Assembly (NCBI GenBank): GCA_012032285.1 | Contig: JAAURJ010000005.1 | Coordinates: 35,380-99,379, forward strand | Direction of reading: 5' to 3' | From: Sphingomonadales bacterium | GTDB taxonomy: Bacteria; Pseudomonadota; Alphaproteobacteria; Sphingomonadales; Sphingomonadaceae | Length of the DNA stretch: 64,000 nt | Shown: in pieces, positions 47,919 to 58,806 of the stretch | Position numbering within the stretch: the first letter of the stretch is position 1 | Layout of the letters: each line of letters opens with the position of its first letter | Program-made: the position numbers and the translations under genes | Notes under the pieces: generated by a model | What the model saw: the letters and a program-made list of their open reading frames with translations, nothing else | Told to the model about the DNA's origin: nothing | Database searches by the model: none

Positions 47919-50462
47919 ATGGAAGAAACAGAATCTAATAATATCAGCTATAAACTGACCCGCGAAGTCGGTGGGCTTTGGGAAAAGCTGCAAAAAATGT
48001 GGCGCCGCCGGTGGTTCCGCTTGCTCTCTTATCTGACTGCGGCGGGGTTATTTTTTCTCTTCATACTGTGGATTCTTGTCATCCGCAATTTGCCCGATGC
48101 GGAACAGTTGGTGGAATATCAGTCGCCACTGCCCACGGTGGTGCGGGATATCAATGGTATGCCCTATCACAGTTATGCCCGCGAAAACCGGGTGCAATTG
48201 GACTATGCCGATTTCCCGCCGCTCTTGATCCGCGCCTATCTGGCGGCGGAGGATAAGACTTTTTTCCAGCATGGCGGTTTGGATTATCCGGGGATCATAA
48301 GCGCGGCATTGGGTAATTTGACTCGTGATGGCCGTCCAGTCGGTGCATCAACAATCACGCAGCAAGTGGCCAAGATACTGCTTTTGACGAATGAAGTAAG
48401 CTATACGCGAAAGGTGAAAGAGGCATTTCTTGCGCGGCGGATAGAATCAACGCTGTCCAAGCAACAGATTTTGTCGCTTTATTTGAATGAAATTGCTTTG
48501 GGGCGACGTTCCTTCGGGGTCGAGGCTGCGTCACAGGCTTATTTTGGCAAAAGTGTCGATCAGCTGCAACTGCATGAAATGGCCTTTTTGGCGATTCTGC
48601 CCAAGGCTCCCGAAACTTATGGCCGTGCGAAAAATGAGAAGGCTGCACTTGCCCGACGGAACTGGGTGCTGGGCGAAATGCAAAGCAATGGCTGGATCAG
48701 CGAAGCACAGATGAAGCAGGCAAGCGCGATGCCGCTTGGTCTTACCACAACGAAATCGAGAGAATATGGCCGGATTGGCGGTTATTTTGTCGAGGAAGTT
48801 CGGCGGCAATTGATCGAACGCTTTGGCGAAACCGCCGATGAGGGGCGTAACCCCTATAGCGTTTATTCGGGCGGGCTTTGGGTGCGCACATCCATGAACC
48901 CGTTTTATCAGGAGCTTACGACAAAGGCACTGCGCGACGGTATGCTTCGCTATCATGGCGGTAAGGGGTGGAAAGCACCGATTGCAACGATTCCTATGGA
49001 TGATGGCCAATGGCAGTCAAGACTGGCCGGGTCCAATATCGGTATTGATTATTCCAATTGGCGCACCGCTGTTGCCATCGGAATTAAGGGCGGTAATGCG
49101 GATATCGGTTTTCCCGATGGTTCAACCGGATTGTTGGTCGGACGGCCTTCCACCCTGAAAGCAGGTGATATTATCGCGGTTGCGCCTGTAGGCGGCAAAA
49201 ATTTCAGCCTACGTACGGTTCCTGAAGTGGGCGGTGGCATGGTTGTGCAAAATCCGATCAATGGCCGCGTGCTTGCGGTGCAGGGCGGTTTTGATTCGCG
49301 TATTTCCAGTTTTAACCGCGCCACACAGGCGCAACGTCAACCCGGTTCCACGATTAAACCTTTTGTCTATGCCACGGCGCTCGACAATGGCATGACGCCC
49401 GCTTCGATCATTGTCGATGGTCAGTATTGCGTTTGGCAGTCGGCGGCGCTGGGCCGTAAATGTTTCCGTAACTTTGGCGGGGCAGGCGGCGCTGGGCCGA
49501 AAACCATGCGCTGGGGATTGGAACAATCGCGCAATCTAATGACCATCCGTGCCGCCAGTGATGCTGGAATGAATAATGTAGTAGATACATTTAAGGTCAT
49601 GGGTATTGGCGATTATCCACCCTATCTCTCCTTTGCGCTCGGCGCAGGCGATACCACGGTGTTGAAAATGACCAACGCCTATTCGATGCTCGTCAATCAT
49701 GGGCGGGAGTTAAAGCCGACTTTTATCGACTATGCGCAGGACCGGCGCGGCAAGGTAATTTGGCCGTCGAAATGGAAAGCGTGCAAAGGATGCAATGCCA
49801 AGGATTGGAACGGACGCGCCATGCCGCGCTTTACCGCCGCTGGAAAACAATTGATGGATCCGGTCACCGCCTATCAAGTGGTGCATATGTTGGAAGGCGT
49901 GGTGCAGCGCGGTACGGCGACGATATTGCGTGATCTGGATCGCCCGCTTTTTGGCAAAACTGGAACCACTTCGGGGCCAACAAATGTCTGGTTTGTCGGC
50001 GGATCACCCAATTTGGTGTCGGGCGTTTATCTCGGTTTTGATCAGCCGCGCAATATGGGTGGTTATGCACAAGGCGGCGCTTTGGCCGCGCCGATATTCA
50101 AACAGTTCGCCCGCGAAGCCATGGCAAATATGCCCAAAACGCCCTTTGTGGCACCCGCCGGGGCACGGCTGGTGCGCATTGACCGGACCACCGGCAAAAG
50201 AGTATTTGGTGCATGGCCCAGCGATGATCCAAAAGCGGGCGTGATCTGGGAAGCCTTTAAGGCGGAAACAGAACCCAAAAGGTCCATTCGTAAAGAGGAA
50301 ATCGCGGCCCGAACGGAGAAGAAAAAACCGAAAACGGCAAAAAGTGAGGGCAGCAATAATCAGGGCAATGGTGATAATGCACCTGTCTCAACCCCCGTTC
50401 AGGGCGCATCGGGGACAAAGCGGGACCAAGATTTTATTCAGGAAGAGGGCGGTATTTACTAA
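47919..50462 (+). CDS. mrcA: penicillin-binding protein 1A (class A, bifunctional)
   Basis: Inner-membrane peptidoglycan synthase. After one N-terminal helix (LLSYLTAAGLFFLFILWIL) the glycosyltransferase domain shows EDKTFFQHGGLDYPG and GASTITQQVAK. An OB-like domain follows, then the transpeptidase with SxxK in PGSTIKPF, SRN in EQSRNLMT and KTGTTS. The C-terminal tail is basic and disordered. 847 residues. The GTG at 47916 could serve as an alternative start. Confidence 0.97.
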   Translation: MEETESNNISYKLTREVGGLWEKLQKMWRRRWFRLLSYLTAAGLFFLFILWILVIRNLPDAEQLVEYQSPLPTVVRDINGMPYHSYARENRVQLDYADFPPLLIRAYLAAEDKTFFQHGGLDYPGIISAALGNLTRDGRPVGASTITQQVAKILLLTNEVSYTRKVKEAFLARRIESTLSKQQILSLYLNEIALGRRSFGVEAASQAYFGKSVDQLQLHEMAFLAILPKAPETYGRAKNEKAALARRNWVLGEMQSNGWISEAQMKQASAMPLGLTTTKSREYGRIGGYFVEEVRRQLIERFGETADEGRNPYSVYSGGLWVRTSMNPFYQELTTKALRDGMLRYHGGKGWKAPIATIPMDDGQWQSRLAGSNIGIDYSNWRTAVAIGIKGGNADIGFPDGSTGLLVGRPSTLKAGDIIAVAPVGGKNFSLRTVPEVGGGMVVQNPINGRVLAVQGGFDSRISSFNRATQAQRQPGSTIKPFVYATALDNGMTPASIIVDGQYCVWQSAALGRKCFRNFGGAGGAGPKTMRWGLEQSRNLMTIRAASDAGMNNVVDTFKVMGIGDYPPYLSFALGAGDTTVLKMTNAYSMLVNHGRELKPTFIDYAQDRRGKVIWPSKWKACKGCNAKDWNGRAMPRFTAAGKQLMDPVTAYQVVHMLEGVVQRGTATILRDLDRPLFGKTGTTSGPTNVWFVGGSPNLVSGVYLGFDQPRNMGGYAQGGALAAPIFKQFAREAMANMPKTPFVAPAGARLVRIDRTTGKRVFGAWPSDDPKAGVIWEAFKAETEPKRSIRKEEIAARTEKKKPKTAKSEGSNNQGNGDNAPVSTPVQGASGTKRDQDFIQEEGGIY

Positions 50463-50505
50463 GCCATTGGGTTTCCATATCCCCTAAATATAAGAAGGAG
50501 CGATT

Positions 50506-51297
50506 ATGACGGGTAAAATAAAAACCGATAATGACGGTATCCAATTAAGCCGCCGACAAATTATGGCGATCAGCGCACTGGCAGGCGGCATCAGCTTTGC
50601 AACACCGGCCATGGCGCAATTCAAATTGGGCAAGGTTTTGGGCGCGGCGAAAGATATTGCCGAAGCCGAAAGCCTCAGCGATGAGCAATTGAAGAGTAAT
50701 TTTTCTCAAATTGCTGCAGAATATGACCGGTTGAACCCTGTTGCAGGCCCCAAAGACCCCTATGGCAAGCGGATCGCCGCCTTATCCAAAGGGTTGGAGA
50801 AACATGACGGGCTTGATTTGGATATCAAGGCTTATTTGGTGTCGGACATCAATGCTTTTGCCATGGCTGATGGCACCATCCGTGTGTTTGCAGGGTTGAT
50901 GGATAAATTTACCGATGATGAAATCCGTTATGTTATCGGGCATGAAATCGGCCATGTTCACGCAGGGCACAGCCGCAAACGGATGCAGGCCGCGCTTCGC
51001 GCCAGCGCCCTTCGCAAAGGCGCGTCGGCAGCGGGCGGCACAGCCGGAAAAATCGCCGATGGCGAATTGGGCGGCATTATCCAGCAGGTGATGGTCGCGC
51101 AGCATAGCCAGAAGAATGAAAATGAAGCCGATGAATATGCCATGGGCTTTATGAAGGGTAAGGGCTATGATGCGAAGGCCTGTGTTACCGCGCTCGACAA
51201 GCTTGCCGAATTGGGCGGCGGCGGCGACGGGCTACCATGGCTGCAAACCCATCCCAGCCCCGGTGCCCGTGCAAACAGAATGCGCAAGCTGGTTTGA
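50506..51297 (+). CDS. M48-family metalloprotease with Tat signal
   Basis: Second HExxH protease of the window: GHEIGHVHAGHSRKRMQ (about residue 147) and ENEADEYAMGFM for the third zinc ligand. The N-terminus has a twin-arginine motif (SRRQIMAISALAGG), so folded export by Tat is likely. It resembles LoiP/YggG-type periplasmic peptidases (263 residues, no TPR). A good aaggag site precedes the ATG, 43 bp after PBP1A, so it may belong to that operon and act on envelope proteins. Confidence 0.9.
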   Translation: MTGKIKTDNDGIQLSRRQIMAISALAGGISFATPAMAQFKLGKVLGAAKDIAEAESLSDEQLKSNFSQIAAEYDRLNPVAGPKDPYGKRIAALSKGLEKHDGLDLDIKAYLVSDINAFAMADGTIRVFAGLMDKFTDDEIRYVIGHEIGHVHAGHSRKRMQAALRASALRKGASAAGGTAGKIADGELGGIIQQVMVAQHSQKNENEADEYAMGFMKGKGYDAKACVTALDKLAELGGGGDGLPWLQTHPSPGARANRMRKLV

Positions 51298-51302
51298 CCA
51301 TG

Positions 51303-51319
51303 AAGGGTCCTGCCCCCTA
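51303..51319. repeat. dispersed motif, copy 5 (divergent)
   Basis: aagggtcctgcccccta, four bases after the protease stop codon; a weaker match to the motif at 12638. Confidence 0.4.
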
Positions 51320-51410
51320 TATGCCCTCCGCTCGGCCCTTTACTTATGCGTAGCTTACGCTAAGGCGCGGCAGTCATAACTGATTTGCATATTTTATTTG
51401 GAGTATCCCC

Positions 51411-52538
51411 ATGCGGGCCGACGCGGAAGGCTTTGTTCAAACTATTGACGCCGCCCTTAATCTGGTGCGGATGTCGCTCGATTGGGAACGCGCTCTGCGC
51501 CGCTTGGACGAGCTGAACGCACGGGTCGAAGATCCGACATTATGGGATGATCCCAAAGCGGCGGAGGAAGTCATGCGCGAACGCCGCCGTCTGGACAGCG
51601 CCATTACCACTGTGCGGGAGATTGACGCGGCAAAGACAGGTACGGTCGAGCTGATCGAATTGGCCGAAATGGAGGGCGATCAGGCGCTGGCTGACGAAGG
51701 CGTGACGGATCTGCAAAAACTTGCCAGCAGGGCGGATCAGGACAAGGTAGCGGCGCTGTTGTCGGGCGAGGCGGACGGCAATGATTGCTTCATCGAAATT
51801 CATGCAGGCGCAGGCGGCACTGAAAGCCAGGATTGGGCCGAAATGTTACAGCGTATGTATATGCGCTGGGCCGAAGCCCGCGGCTATAAGGTGGACATGA
51901 TGGAATATCAGGCCGGTGACCAGGCCGGTATAAAAAGCGCGACGATGCAAATTAAGGGCGAAAATGCCTATGGTTATTCGAAAACCGAAAGCGGGGTTCA
52001 CCGCTTGGTACGAATATCGCCCTATGACAGCGCAGCAAAGCGGCACACGAGCTTTTCATCGGTCTGGGTCTATCCGGTTATTGACGATAATATTGAAATC
52101 GACATTAACGAAGGTGATTTGAAAATCGATACCTACCGCGCATCGGGCGCAGGGGGGCAGCACGTGAACACCACCGATAGTGCGGTGCGCATAACGCATA
52201 AGCCAACCGGAATAGTTGTGGCCAGCCAGAATGACCGCAGTCAGCATAAAAACCGCGCAACCGCCATGGGTATGCTCAAAGCGCGGCTTTACGAAGCGGA
52301 GCTGCGCAAAAGGGAAGAAGCAGCGGGCAGCGAATATGAAGCCAAAACCGAAATTGGTTGGGGCCATCAAATACGCAGCTATGTCCTGCAACCTTATCAA
52401 CAGGTGAAGGATCTGCGCACCGGTGTGATCAGCACGGCCCCATTTGACGTACTCGACGGTGCGCTCGATCCCTTCATCGCCGCTGCGCTTGCGCAAAAAG
52501 TAACCGGCGAAGCGGTCGATGTGGATGATAGCGATTAA
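51411..52538 (+). CDS. prfB: peptide chain release factor 2
   Basis: Recognises UGA and UAA and triggers peptide release. The GGQ motif is in ASGAGGQHVNTTDSAVR. The codon-recognition tripeptide reads SPY in VRISPYDSAAKRHTSF instead of SPF; SPY is common in alphaproteobacteria. The reading frame is continuous from ATG 51411 over 375 residues, so the programmed +1 frameshift found in most RF2 genes is absent. Confidence 0.96.
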   Translation: MRADAEGFVQTIDAALNLVRMSLDWERALRRLDELNARVEDPTLWDDPKAAEEVMRERRRLDSAITTVREIDAAKTGTVELIELAEMEGDQALADEGVTDLQKLASRADQDKVAALLSGEADGNDCFIEIHAGAGGTESQDWAEMLQRMYMRWAEARGYKVDMMEYQAGDQAGIKSATMQIKGENAYGYSKTESGVHRLVRISPYDSAAKRHTSFSSVWVYPVIDDNIEIDINEGDLKIDTYRASGAGGQHVNTTDSAVRITHKPTGIVVASQNDRSQHKNRATAMGMLKARLYEAELRKREEAAGSEYEAKTEIGWGHQIRSYVLQPYQQVKDLRTGVISTAPFDVLDGALDPFIAAALAQKVTGEAVDVDDSD

Positions 52539-52642
52539 GGGGGCTGCCCCTTGGATATTGCCCCGGAGCTTACCATCTGATTTGGCTTGCCATATGTCCT
52601 TATGATCCATAGATTTAATCGAACGATTAAACGGAGGATTCT

Positions 52643-53776
52643 ATGGCAGATCAAGGCCCGCTTTCAGGATATATGATAGTCGAACTATCGGGGATTGGAC
52701 CTGGTCCTTATGCGGGACAATTGCTGGCGGATCTGGGCGCAGATGTGGTTGTCGTTGAGCGACCCGGCCCCTCGCTACGAGGGATTGATGCGCGGGGGAA
52801 AAATCGATCGTCATGGATTTGAAAAAGCCGGAGGCCATCGCTGCTCTGTTGAAGATTATAACGGGCGCGGATGCCTTGATCGAAGGTTTGCGGCCCGGTG
52901 TTACCGAAAGGCTGGGCATTGGTCCTGACGCTTGCCATGCGGTTAATCCAAAGCTGGTTTATGGACGGATGACTGGATGGGGCCAATCGGGACCATGGAG
53001 CCAGATGGCCGGCCATGATATCAACTATATTAGCATGACAGGTGCGCTCCATGCCATGGGCAGAGCGGGTAAGCCGCCCATGCCGCCGCTCAACCTGCTT
53101 GGCGATTTTGGCGGCGGATCAATGTTTTTGGTAACAGGCATTATCGCTGCTTTGCTGCGCGCGGAAAAAACCGGGCAGGGGGGATATTGTCGATGCTGCT
53201 ATTATTGACGGCGTTAACGCCTTGATGGGCTTCGTCTATGGTATGAAGGGCGCAGGCGCATGGCAGGTTAAGCGAGAGGCCAATTTGCTTGATGGGGCGG
53301 CACCTTTTTACCGCTGCTATACTTGCGCGGACGGGAAATTTGTTGCTGTTGGCAGTATTGAGCCACAATTTTTCGCTATAATGATAGAGAGGCTCGGTAT
53401 CGACCTGGCCCAATATGGGGGGCAAAATGATCGCAGCAAATGGCCCGCACAGCATCAAATGTTGGAGGCGGTATTTGCGGAAAAAGACCGCGATGAATGG
53501 GATGCTATTTTTGCTGGCACGGACGCCTGTGTGACGCCTGTATTGGACTATGAGGAGGCTGCTCTGCACCCGGCAAATGCGGCCCGGCAGACGCATTTCG
53601 AACAGACCGGCTGGACTCATCCGCAAATCGCGCCCCGTCTGGCCAGCCAGCCTTTGGCAAAAGCATTTGCAAAACCGGATAAAGGCGCGGACCATATGGT
53701 GATATTGTCCGCCGCCGGTTTGGGAGAGGCCGATATTGCCGCATTGGTTGCAACAGGGGCGGTTATTGCCGGGTAG
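52643..53776 (+). CDS. alpha-methylacyl-CoA racemase, CaiB/BaiF family (two frameshifts)
   Basis: Family III CoA-transferase fold enzyme that epimerises 2-methylacyl-CoA thioesters, needed to degrade isoprenoid, phytanic or sterol side chains. The catalytic set of the bacterial racemases is present: [13 protein letters not shown] (His), [11 protein letters not shown] (Asp) and [10 protein letters not shown] (Glu). The frame breaks twice: one A is missing in the run at 52799-52803 ([12 protein letters not shown] when restored) and one G is extra in the run at 53178-53183 ([14 protein letters not shown]). A ggagg site precedes ATG 52643. About 378 residues after repair. Convergent with the TonB receptor gene. 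Confidence 0.88.
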
Positions 53777-53812
53777 TTTCACTTTTCAGAACATAATGCC
53801 GCAAACAAAAAA

Positions 53813-53841
53813 GGGGCCGACCTCTTTACGAAGCCGGCCCC
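53813..53841 (-). terminator. terminator of the TonB-dependent receptor gene
   Basis: Arms ggggccg (53813-53819) and cggcccc (53835-53841). On the minus strand the stem is followed by six T. Confidence 0.88.
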
Positions 53842-53862
53842 ATCTCCTCCCGAGAGATTGGT

Positions 53863-56382
53863 TTAGAATTTACCGCGGACAGTCACGCCAAAGGTGCGCG
53901 GTTCAAGGATGAAGGTAGACCGCGAACCCGTTCGCAATGTGGTGTTGAAGGTCACACCACGGGTTCCGACATTGGTCAAATTCTGTGCCCAGAATTCTAT
54001 GGCATATTGATCATCAACTCCGCCGATCCCGGCGCGCAGGTTGATCTTCACATTGCCGTCCTGAATATCAAAGGGCAGCGGCGGCGTCGTGCCGACACCC
54101 GCTAAGGTGGTGGGCAAAACCGTTGGCTGTGTGGAGGTGCGCGAATCGCTTTCCATCTTCAACTGACCATTGAGGAAATATTTCAGGTTATTACCGATTT
54201 CATTGGTGTAGGTAGTCCCGAATATGCCGGTGATTTGCGGCGCATTGGTGAGCGGCGCTCCGCATAGATTGGCGACATTGATTTCGGTTGATGTCCCGTC
54301 GCAATTATTGGGATATTCGGCATCAACATAGGTCAAAGCCGCATTTACCGTCAAATGGTCATCGGGGCGTATGAAGGTTTCCAGTTCAAAACCCTTTGAC
54401 CGTGCCTTGGGAACATTGAATGTCTGGAACCGGGTGCCGGTAAATTCCAGCACTTGGAAGTCGGTGAAATCTTCGTAAAAGAATGCCAGATTTGCGGTCA
54501 CGGCATTGTCGATCAATTTCGCTTTCAAACCCAGTTCATAGGCATCAACCAATTCAGAACGGAAACGCGGGTCGGCGCCGCCAATCGCCGCAGTGCTATC
54601 CAGGTTAAATCCGCCTGATTTATAGCCATGGGTAAAGCTGGCATAGGCATTGACCGACCCGAAATCATAGATAAGTTTCGCGGTATAAATCAGCTCATCA
54701 TCCTTAAACTTCCCCGAAAAACTACGCGGTAGGGGTAGTATTGCAGCGGCAGGTGTGTTGGCGGGAGCAAGGAAGGGCAGGCAGCCCAAAACCAAGGCCG
54801 TGCCGCCCAATGCGCGGACACGCGGATCGGCGTTGGTCAATCCCAGCGCAGCAGAATTGCCCAAGATACCAAGGCAGGTCGCGTTGCTGTTCGATACAGG
54901 GGCATAAGAACCGTCTTTTGATTCATCCGAATAACGAAGGCCAAGGGTGACTTTCAGATCATCGGTAATGCTGAAGCTGTTATTGGTGAACAAAGACCAG
55001 CTTTTACTATCTTGTGAATAGCCATTGGTGGCGCGGGTTGTTGCCGGATTGGCGCCACCGGACAAGGTTTGAAGCGCCGTTGGGCCGAAAGAGGGTATGC
55101 CCAATTGCGTGGCAAGACCGAAAAGCGACGCATTGGAGAAACTCGCATATTGCGTGCCAAGGGAGAAGCTGACTTGTTGACGGATATCTTCGGTCGAATA
55201 ATAACCGCCGATCAAATATTCCAGCTTGCCCCCAAGAGCTTCACCTTGCAGGCGTAGCTCATGAGTCATGGTATCGATGCGGGTATCATTCAAATCAACG
55301 TTAAACAGGTCTAATGCCGTAAAATCTGTGTCATAGGTTTCACGCGCCCGAAACTTGCGGTAGGATCCGATGTAAATCAGGTCGGCATTTTCGCCGATTG
55401 GAACATTGATCTCGCCTGTGACTCCGTAATTTTTGACATTGGATATGGGGGCAAAATTGGCCGATGAAATACGGTCATCAATCGCTTGAAGACCTCGATT
55501 ATCCTGAAACTGACCGCCGGTTGCACCAAGCCCGAAAGCGTTCAGCAGGCCAGAGGTTTCAAGGCCGGCGGGAAGAAGCTCAATCGCGGTGCAGCAGCTT
55601 GCCTTGCTTTGCGAATAGTCGGCGATGATGCGGCCATCAATACCGCCGAAATCAAAGCCAAGTTGACCGCGGACCAGATATTGATCGGCATCGTTGGATT
55701 CGCCAACCTTTGCCCCGCCCACGCCGCGCACCTCGACAAAACCATCGCGTTGGCGATAGGATCCGGTGACGCGAAGCGCTAGGCTTTCTTTAACCAGGGG
55801 TACATTCACAGCGCCTTGAACATTGATCAAGTCAAAATTGCCATAGCTGGCATTGGCAAAGCCGCCAAATTCGTCCAGATCAGGGCGCACATTGGTGACG
55901 GTGAGCGCACCTGCCGATGTGTTGCGTCCGAATAAAGTGCCTTGCGGACCGCGCAGCACTTCTACTCGCTCCACATCAACAAATTCGCTTAAAGCCACGC
56001 CGGGGCGTGATTGATAGGCACCGTCGATGAAAATGCCGACAGCGCTCTCAAACCCGATATTATTCGACGTGGTGCCGACACCGCGAACGCGCAGAACGAT
56101 CGAACCCGATGCAATCTGAGCATTGGACGCGGAGAAGCTGGTTGATACCTGCGAAATTTGTTGCACATTGACGACGCCCTGACGTTCCAGTTGAGCCGGG
56201 CTGACCGCCGTCACGGCAAGAGGGATATTTTGCACATCCTCAGCGCGGCGGGTCGCTGTAACGATTATCACATCATCATCGGCGCGCTCTTCTTGTGGTT
56301 GCGTATCTTGTGCATAGCCAGCCGCAGGTATCAGCATAGAGCTGCACAAAGCGGCCGTCATGAAATGTTTATACTGTCGCAT
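53863..56382 (-). CDS. TonB-dependent outer-membrane receptor
   Basis: An outer-membrane beta-barrel of 839 residues for energised uptake. A signal peptide ends ...AAGYAQ, a TonB box lies in VIIVTATRRAEDV, then a plug domain (PLAVTAVSPAQLERQGVVNVQQI, RGPQGTLFGRNTSAGAL) and a barrel ending in VRGKF with the terminal Phe. It is of the IroN/CirA-like group abundant in sphingomonads for sugars, lignin products, sterols or lipids; ligand unknown. Divergent from the E1 fusion operon with a 205-bp shared promoter region, and next to the racemase gene. Confidence 0.94.
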   Translation of the reverse strand: MRQYKHFMTAALCSSMLIPAAGYAQDTQPQEERADDDVIIVTATRRAEDVQNIPLAVTAVSPAQLERQGVVNVQQISQVSTSFSASNAQIASGSIVLRVRGVGTTSNNIGFESAVGIFIDGAYQSRPGVALSEFVDVERVEVLRGPQGTLFGRNTSAGALTVTNVRPDLDEFGGFANASYGNFDLINVQGAVNVPLVKESLALRVTGSYRQRDGFVEVRGVGGAKVGESNDADQYLVRGQLGFDFGGIDGRIIADYSQSKASCCTAIELLPAGLETSGLLNAFGLGATGGQFQDNRGLQAIDDRISSANFAPISNVKNYGVTGEINVPIGENADLIYIGSYRKFRARETYDTDFTALDLFNVDLNDTRIDTMTHELRLQGEALGGKLEYLIGGYYSTEDIRQQVSFSLGTQYASFSNASLFGLATQLGIPSFGPTALQTLSGGANPATTRATNGYSQDSKSWSLFTNNSFSITDDLKVTLGLRYSDESKDGSYAPVSNSNATCLGILGNSAALGLTNADPRVRALGGTALVLGCLPFLAPANTPAAAILPLPRSFSGKFKDDELIYTAKLIYDFGSVNAYASFTHGYKSGGFNLDSTAAIGGADPRFRSELVDAYELGLKAKLIDNAVTANLAFFYEDFTDFQVLEFTGTRFQTFNVPKARSKGFELETFIRPDDHLTVNAALTYVDAEYPNNCDGTSTEINVANLCGAPLTNAPQITGIFGTTYTNEIGNNLKYFLNGQLKMESDSRTSTQPTVLPTTLAGVGTTPPLPFDIQDGNVKINLRAGIGGVDDQYAIEFWAQNLTNVGTRGVTFNTTLRTGSRSTFILEPRTFGVTVRGKF

Positions 56383-56587
56383 TTGGTTCTCCTCCTCAAA
56401 AAATGCTGCGCAATATTTTGGCTTATCTGCTCTTCATATTACGCAACCCATAATGGCAAAAGTCAGCGCTTTTCCTAGGGGTGTCTCTCTCACTTCCTAA
56501 TCAATATCATAAAAAATCCTGAAATCCAGCGATTTAACTGCGTGATTGAAAATTGAAAACACTGTGTCTTTTTACAGCGCAGCTATT

Positions 56588-58806
56588 ATGGCCGTTGATA
56601 TGTTTGACCGGGCCGAAATCATCGACAAAGGCTTTGTAGAGAAAGTCTTAAAGGGACGCCTTCCTGAAGCCATTTCAGGGCGGAAGAGTATACAAAATGC
56701 TGCGCAGCATTTGCTCGTCGATATGTTCGATACGCAGATTATGTCGCGTCATCTTGATCTTTGGGCGCGGCGTTCAAAAGGACAAACTTTCTATTCGATC
56801 GGAAGTTCCGGCCATGAAGGGACGGCGGCATTGGCCGCAGCATCGCGGCAAAGCGATATGGCCTTTTTGCACTATCGTGATGCTGCCTTTTTGATCCAGC
56901 GTAAAAAGCAGGCGGGCGGGCTGACACCGCTTTATGATATGGCGCTGTCTTTCGCCGCCTCCGCCGACGACCCGATATCGGGTGGTCGGCATAAGGTACT
57001 GGGCTGTACCCATAGCTATGTCCCGCCGCAAACCAGCACCATAGCTTCCCATCTGCCTAAAGCAGTCGGTGCGGCGCACAGCATCGGAATGGCAAGGCGG
57101 CTACAATATGCGGATGCCGCATTGCCGCAGGATGCAGTGATATTGTGTTCCTTTGGTGATGCATCGGCCAATCATTCCACGGCTCAGGGTGCGTTTAATG
57201 CGGCCTGCTGGGCGGCCTATCAAAACCTGCCTATGCCGATTGTATTTTTATGTCAGGATAATGGAATCGGCATTTCGGTCCGGACACCGGGCGGATGGAT
57301 AGAGGCGAATTTTAGCCGCCGACCCGCGCTTCATTATATAGGGTGCGATGGTCTGGATATGATCCATGCTTTTGAAGGGGCACAGGCGGCGTTGGACTAT
57401 GCCCGATTACGCCGCAAGCCGGTTTTCCTGCATATGCGAACCGTGCGGCTCATGGGCCATGCGGGCGCGGACGTGGAGGCAAGCTATGCCGAGCTTGCCA
57501 GCATAGAGGCGGCCGAGGCGCAGGATCCTCTCCTACACAGCGCAAGGATCGTGATGGAACAATGCGGCTTTTCTGTGCAGGACATTGTCAGCCGGTATGA
57601 AACCATGCGGGCGCGGTGGACAGGGTCGCGCAAGAGGCGCTTGGCAAACCCCGCTTGCTAAGCGCTGCCGAAGTTATGGTTGCCATCGACCCTGTAAAGG
57701 GTGAAAAAAAATCGCCGCCTGCTGCTGGGCAAGCGGCGCGGGCGGCGCTGTTCGCAAAGGATGAGCGTAATCTTGCAAAGCCGGTGACGCTGGCCAAGGC
57801 AATGAATTTTGCACTCGCTGACCTTATGCTACAATATCCCGGCGCGGCATTATTTGGTGAAGATGTCGCTCGCAAAGGCGGCGTTTATGGGGTGACTCAG
57901 GGGCTTCAGGCGAAATTCGGCCCGGCGCGGGTCTTTGACACTTTGCTGGATGAACAGACGATATTGGGCCTTGCCATCGGCATGGCGCATAATGGATTTC
58001 TGCCCATAGCGGAGATACAGTTTCTCGCCTATCTGCATAATGCGGAGGATCAGATCAGGGGCGAGGCGGCAACGCTTTCATTTTTTCCAACCGCCAATAT
58101 CGCAACCCGATGATCGTCCGTATCGCCGGGCTTCCCTATCAAAAGGGTTTTGGCGGCCATTTTCATAATGATAACAGCCTTGCAGTGTTGACCGATATTC
58201 CAGGGATCATTGTAGCTTGCCCGTCAAATGCGGCGGATGCGCCCGCCATGCTGCGCGAATGTGCAAGGGCGGCATATGAAGACGGGCGGGTGGTGGTTTT
58301 TGTAGAACCCATTGCGTTATATCATATGGCCGATTTGCATGAAGCGGGCGATGGCGGCTGGCTTTCGGATTATGCGCCGCCAGATAGCGCAGCGACGATA
58401 AGCTTAGGGCAGCCAGCAATAGTACGGACAGGGCAGGGATTTGTGCATCATCACCTATGGCAATGGTTTTTTTCTGTCGCGGCAGGCAAAGACGGTTTTG
58501 CAGGAAGAATATGGCATTGATATTCGTATCGTAGATATGCGCTGGCTTCATCCAATAAACGGCGAGGCAATCGTTGAGGCGGCGGCGGACTGCGCAAAAA
58601 TATTGGTGGTCGATGAAGGACGCCGATCGGGCAGTTTGAGCGAGAAATTGATGACCATATTTGCCGAATGCGGCCGCGGAGATGATGTAATGCGGATTAC
58701 CGCCGATGACAGTTTCATCCCGCTGGGTCCGGCGGCGGAACTTGTGCTGCCTGGCAAGGCATCGATCATAACCGCGGCGCTGGCGGCTGCGAGGGCAAAG
58801 CGATGA
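56588..58806 (+). CDS. 2-oxoacid dehydrogenase E1, fused alpha and beta subunits (three frameshifts)
   Basis: TPP-dependent E1 that decarboxylates a 2-oxo acid and passes the acyl group to a lipoyl E2. The alpha half (56588-57615) has YRDAAFL, the TPP motif beginning CSFGDASANH and ending CQDNGIGIS, and MGHAGAD. The beta half has LFGEDVARKGGVYGVT, the catalytic Glu region LLDEQTILGLAIGMA, FGGHFHNDNS and RWLHPINGEAI. Single bases are missing at three runs: 57615-57616 (ARVDRVAQEAL restores the alpha-beta join), 58081-58086 (SFFSNRQYRNPMIV) and 58436-58438 (TGQGDLCIITYGNG). About 740 residues as one chain. No E2 or E3 gene is adjacent. The ATG at 56588 is preferred over TTG 56546. Confidence 0.85.

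Noticed and set aside
51411..52538. Programmed +1 frameshift in prfB
   Set aside because: The reading frame is uninterrupted from the start, with no internal TGA at the usual codon 26 region.
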